Assembly (NCBI RefSeq): GCF_016820515.1
Contig: NZ_JADHDV010000003.1
Location: forward strand, 1-64,000
DNA length: 64,000 bases
From: Pseudoxanthomonas beigongshangi
Lineage (GTDB): Bacteria; Pseudomonadota; Gammaproteobacteria; Xanthomonadales; Xanthomonadaceae
Direction: 5' to 3'
The notes under the pieces were generated by a model. It did no database searches, had not been told where the DNA came from, and worked only from the letters and a program-made list of their open reading frames with translations. Position numbers and translations under genes: made by a program. This document shows, one piece after another, positions 63,129 through 64,000 of this stretch (position 1 is the first letter of the stretch; every line of letters starts with the position of its first letter).

Positions 63129-64000
63129 ATGCTCAGAAACCTGCTCGCTCCCGTCCTCTTTCTCGCCGGTCTGGCCGCTGTCTGCTGGATTGCGGTGGGC
63201 TATGTCGGCGCCAACCCGCTGGCCTTGTCCGTCACCCTGCTGATCGGCGCCTGCTATGTCGTCGGCGGATGGGAGCTGTACCGCTACCGGCAGGCCACCG
63301 CCACCCTCGTCGGCGCCGTGGAGGATCTGTCCGCGCCTCCCACCGCGCTGGCCGACTGGCTGGCGCGCCTGCATCCCTCGCTGCGCAACCCGGTGCGCCT
63401 GCGCATCGAAGGCGAGCGTGCCGCGCTGCCGGCGCCGTCGCTCACGCCTTACCTGGTCGGATTGCTGGTGCTGCTCGGCATGCTCGGCACCCTGCTCGGC
63501 ATGATGACCACCCTGCGCGGCACCGGCATGGCGCTGGAAAGCGCGGCGGATCTGCAGGCCATCCGCGAGTCGCTGGCCGCGCCGGTCAAGGGACTGGGTT
63601 TCGCCTTCGGCACCTCGATTGCCGGCGTCGCCGCCTCGGCCATGCTCGGCCTGCTGGCGGCGCTGTGCCGGCGGGAACGCCAGTTGGCGGTGCAATCGCT
63701 GGACGCGGGCATCGCCTCCGCCCTGCGCGTGCACTCGCAGGCGCACCAGCGCGAGGAAGCGTTCCGCCTGCTGCAGCGGCAGACCGACGCGATGCCCGCG
63801 CTGGTCGATCGCCTGGAAGCGATGATGGCCGCGCTGGAGCAGCAGAGCCGCGCCGCCAACGATCAGTTGCAGGCCCGCCAGGATGCATTCCACGAGCGCA
63901 CCGAGGCCGTGCACGCGCGCCTAGTCGCCTCGGTGGAAACCTCGCTGAAGGAAAGCGTCGGCGAAAGCGCGCGCGCCGCCAGCGCCGCGTTGCAACCGAT
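63129..64000 (+). CDS. DUF802 protein with MotA/ExbB-like channel core (3' end outside window)
   Basis: At least 290 residues are visible and the frame runs off the window. Four helices are predicted: about 7-25, 31-50, 109-128 and 156-180. The third and fourth carry LGMLGTLLGMMTTL and LAAPVKGLGFAFGTSIAGVAAS, resembling the TM2-TM3 core of the MotA/TolQ/ExbB proton channels, with Pro152 where those have a key Pro. From about 185 on, the chain is a long Gln/Glu/Ala-rich helix (coiled coil). It begins one base after the DUF3348 stop. The full length and any downstream partner are not visible. Confidence 0.75.
   Translation, partial: MLRNLLAPVLFLAGLAAVCWIAVGYVGANPLALSVTLLIGACYVVGGWELYRYRQATATLVGAVEDLSAPPTALADWLARLHPSLRNPVRLRIEGERAALPAPSLTPYLVGLLVLLGMLGTLLGMMTTLRGTGMALESAADLQAIRESLAAPVKGLGFAFGTSIAGVAASAMLGLLAALCRRERQLAVQSLDAGIASALRVHSQAHQREEAFRLLQRQTDAMPALVDRLEAMMAALEQQSRAANDQLQARQDAFHERTEAVHARLVASVETSLKESVGESARAASAALQP

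Overview
The window is about 68% GC, tightly packed DNA from a gammaproteobacterium, most likely of the Xanthomonadaceae/Lysobacteraceae (Xanthomonas, Pseudoxanthomonas, Lysobacter or Luteimonas relatives). The grounds are several TonB-dependent receptors, an L-fucose pathway matching that described in Xanthomonas campestris, cbb3 plus bd oxidases under an FNR/Anr-type regulator, a phasin, and dispersed REP-like palindromes. I see no rRNA, tRNA, CRISPR array, transposase or prophage.

Region 1 (1-23700) is a fucose-glycan utilisation locus. It holds an outer-membrane TonB-dependent receptor, four different exported GH29 alpha-L-fucosidases, a GH20 beta-hexosaminidase and a GH3 beta-glycosidase. 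These should release L-fucose in or outside the periplasm. A nine-gene operon (12863-21996) then encodes an FucP permease, a mutarotase and the non-phosphorylating route fucose -> fuconolactone -> fuconate -> 2-keto-3-deoxyfuconate -> 2,4-diketo-3-deoxyfuconate -> pyruvate + L-lactate, ending with an FMN L-lactate dehydrogenase. A FadR-type GntR regulator lies convergent at its end. Two of the three promoters share one promoter/operator layout (ATTGGTCCARCC overlapping the -10), a good candidate for its target.

Region 2 (23985-42404) is a low-oxygen respiration island. cydABX runs divergently from ccoNOQP, with a perfect FNR box (27003-27016) between them. It is followed by a small membrane gene, ccoG, fixH, ccoI, ccoS, a SafE-like membrane protein, cydD and cydC. 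An FNR/Anr regulator gene faces cydC across a 118-bp tandem repeat. An rhlE helicase gene follows.

Region 3 (42509-58602) is mixed. It holds a haem/haemoglobin-type receptor with an EF-hand protein and a DUF4198 protein behind a Fur-like site, then queD, a phasin, bioD, a free-methionine-R-sulfoxide reductase with a TfoX C-terminal-domain protein, and cobalamin salvage (cobT, cobC, cobS) divergent from a B12-riboswitch-controlled btuB. dinB and a MocR-type regulator follow, flanked by four copies of a REP-like palindrome, then two small membrane proteins.

Region 4 (58768-64000) has a siderophore receptor with a PepSY membrane protein behind a Fur-like site, then a DUF3348 gene and the start of a DUF802 gene. 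The visible part of the DUF802 protein has a MotA/ExbB/TolQ-like proton-channel core and a long helical tail. It is the most system-like unknown here and is cut by the window edge. Repeats have also reshaped gene ends: cydC and the MocR gene terminate inside repeat DNA, and a relic of the dinB tail lies between two palindromes.
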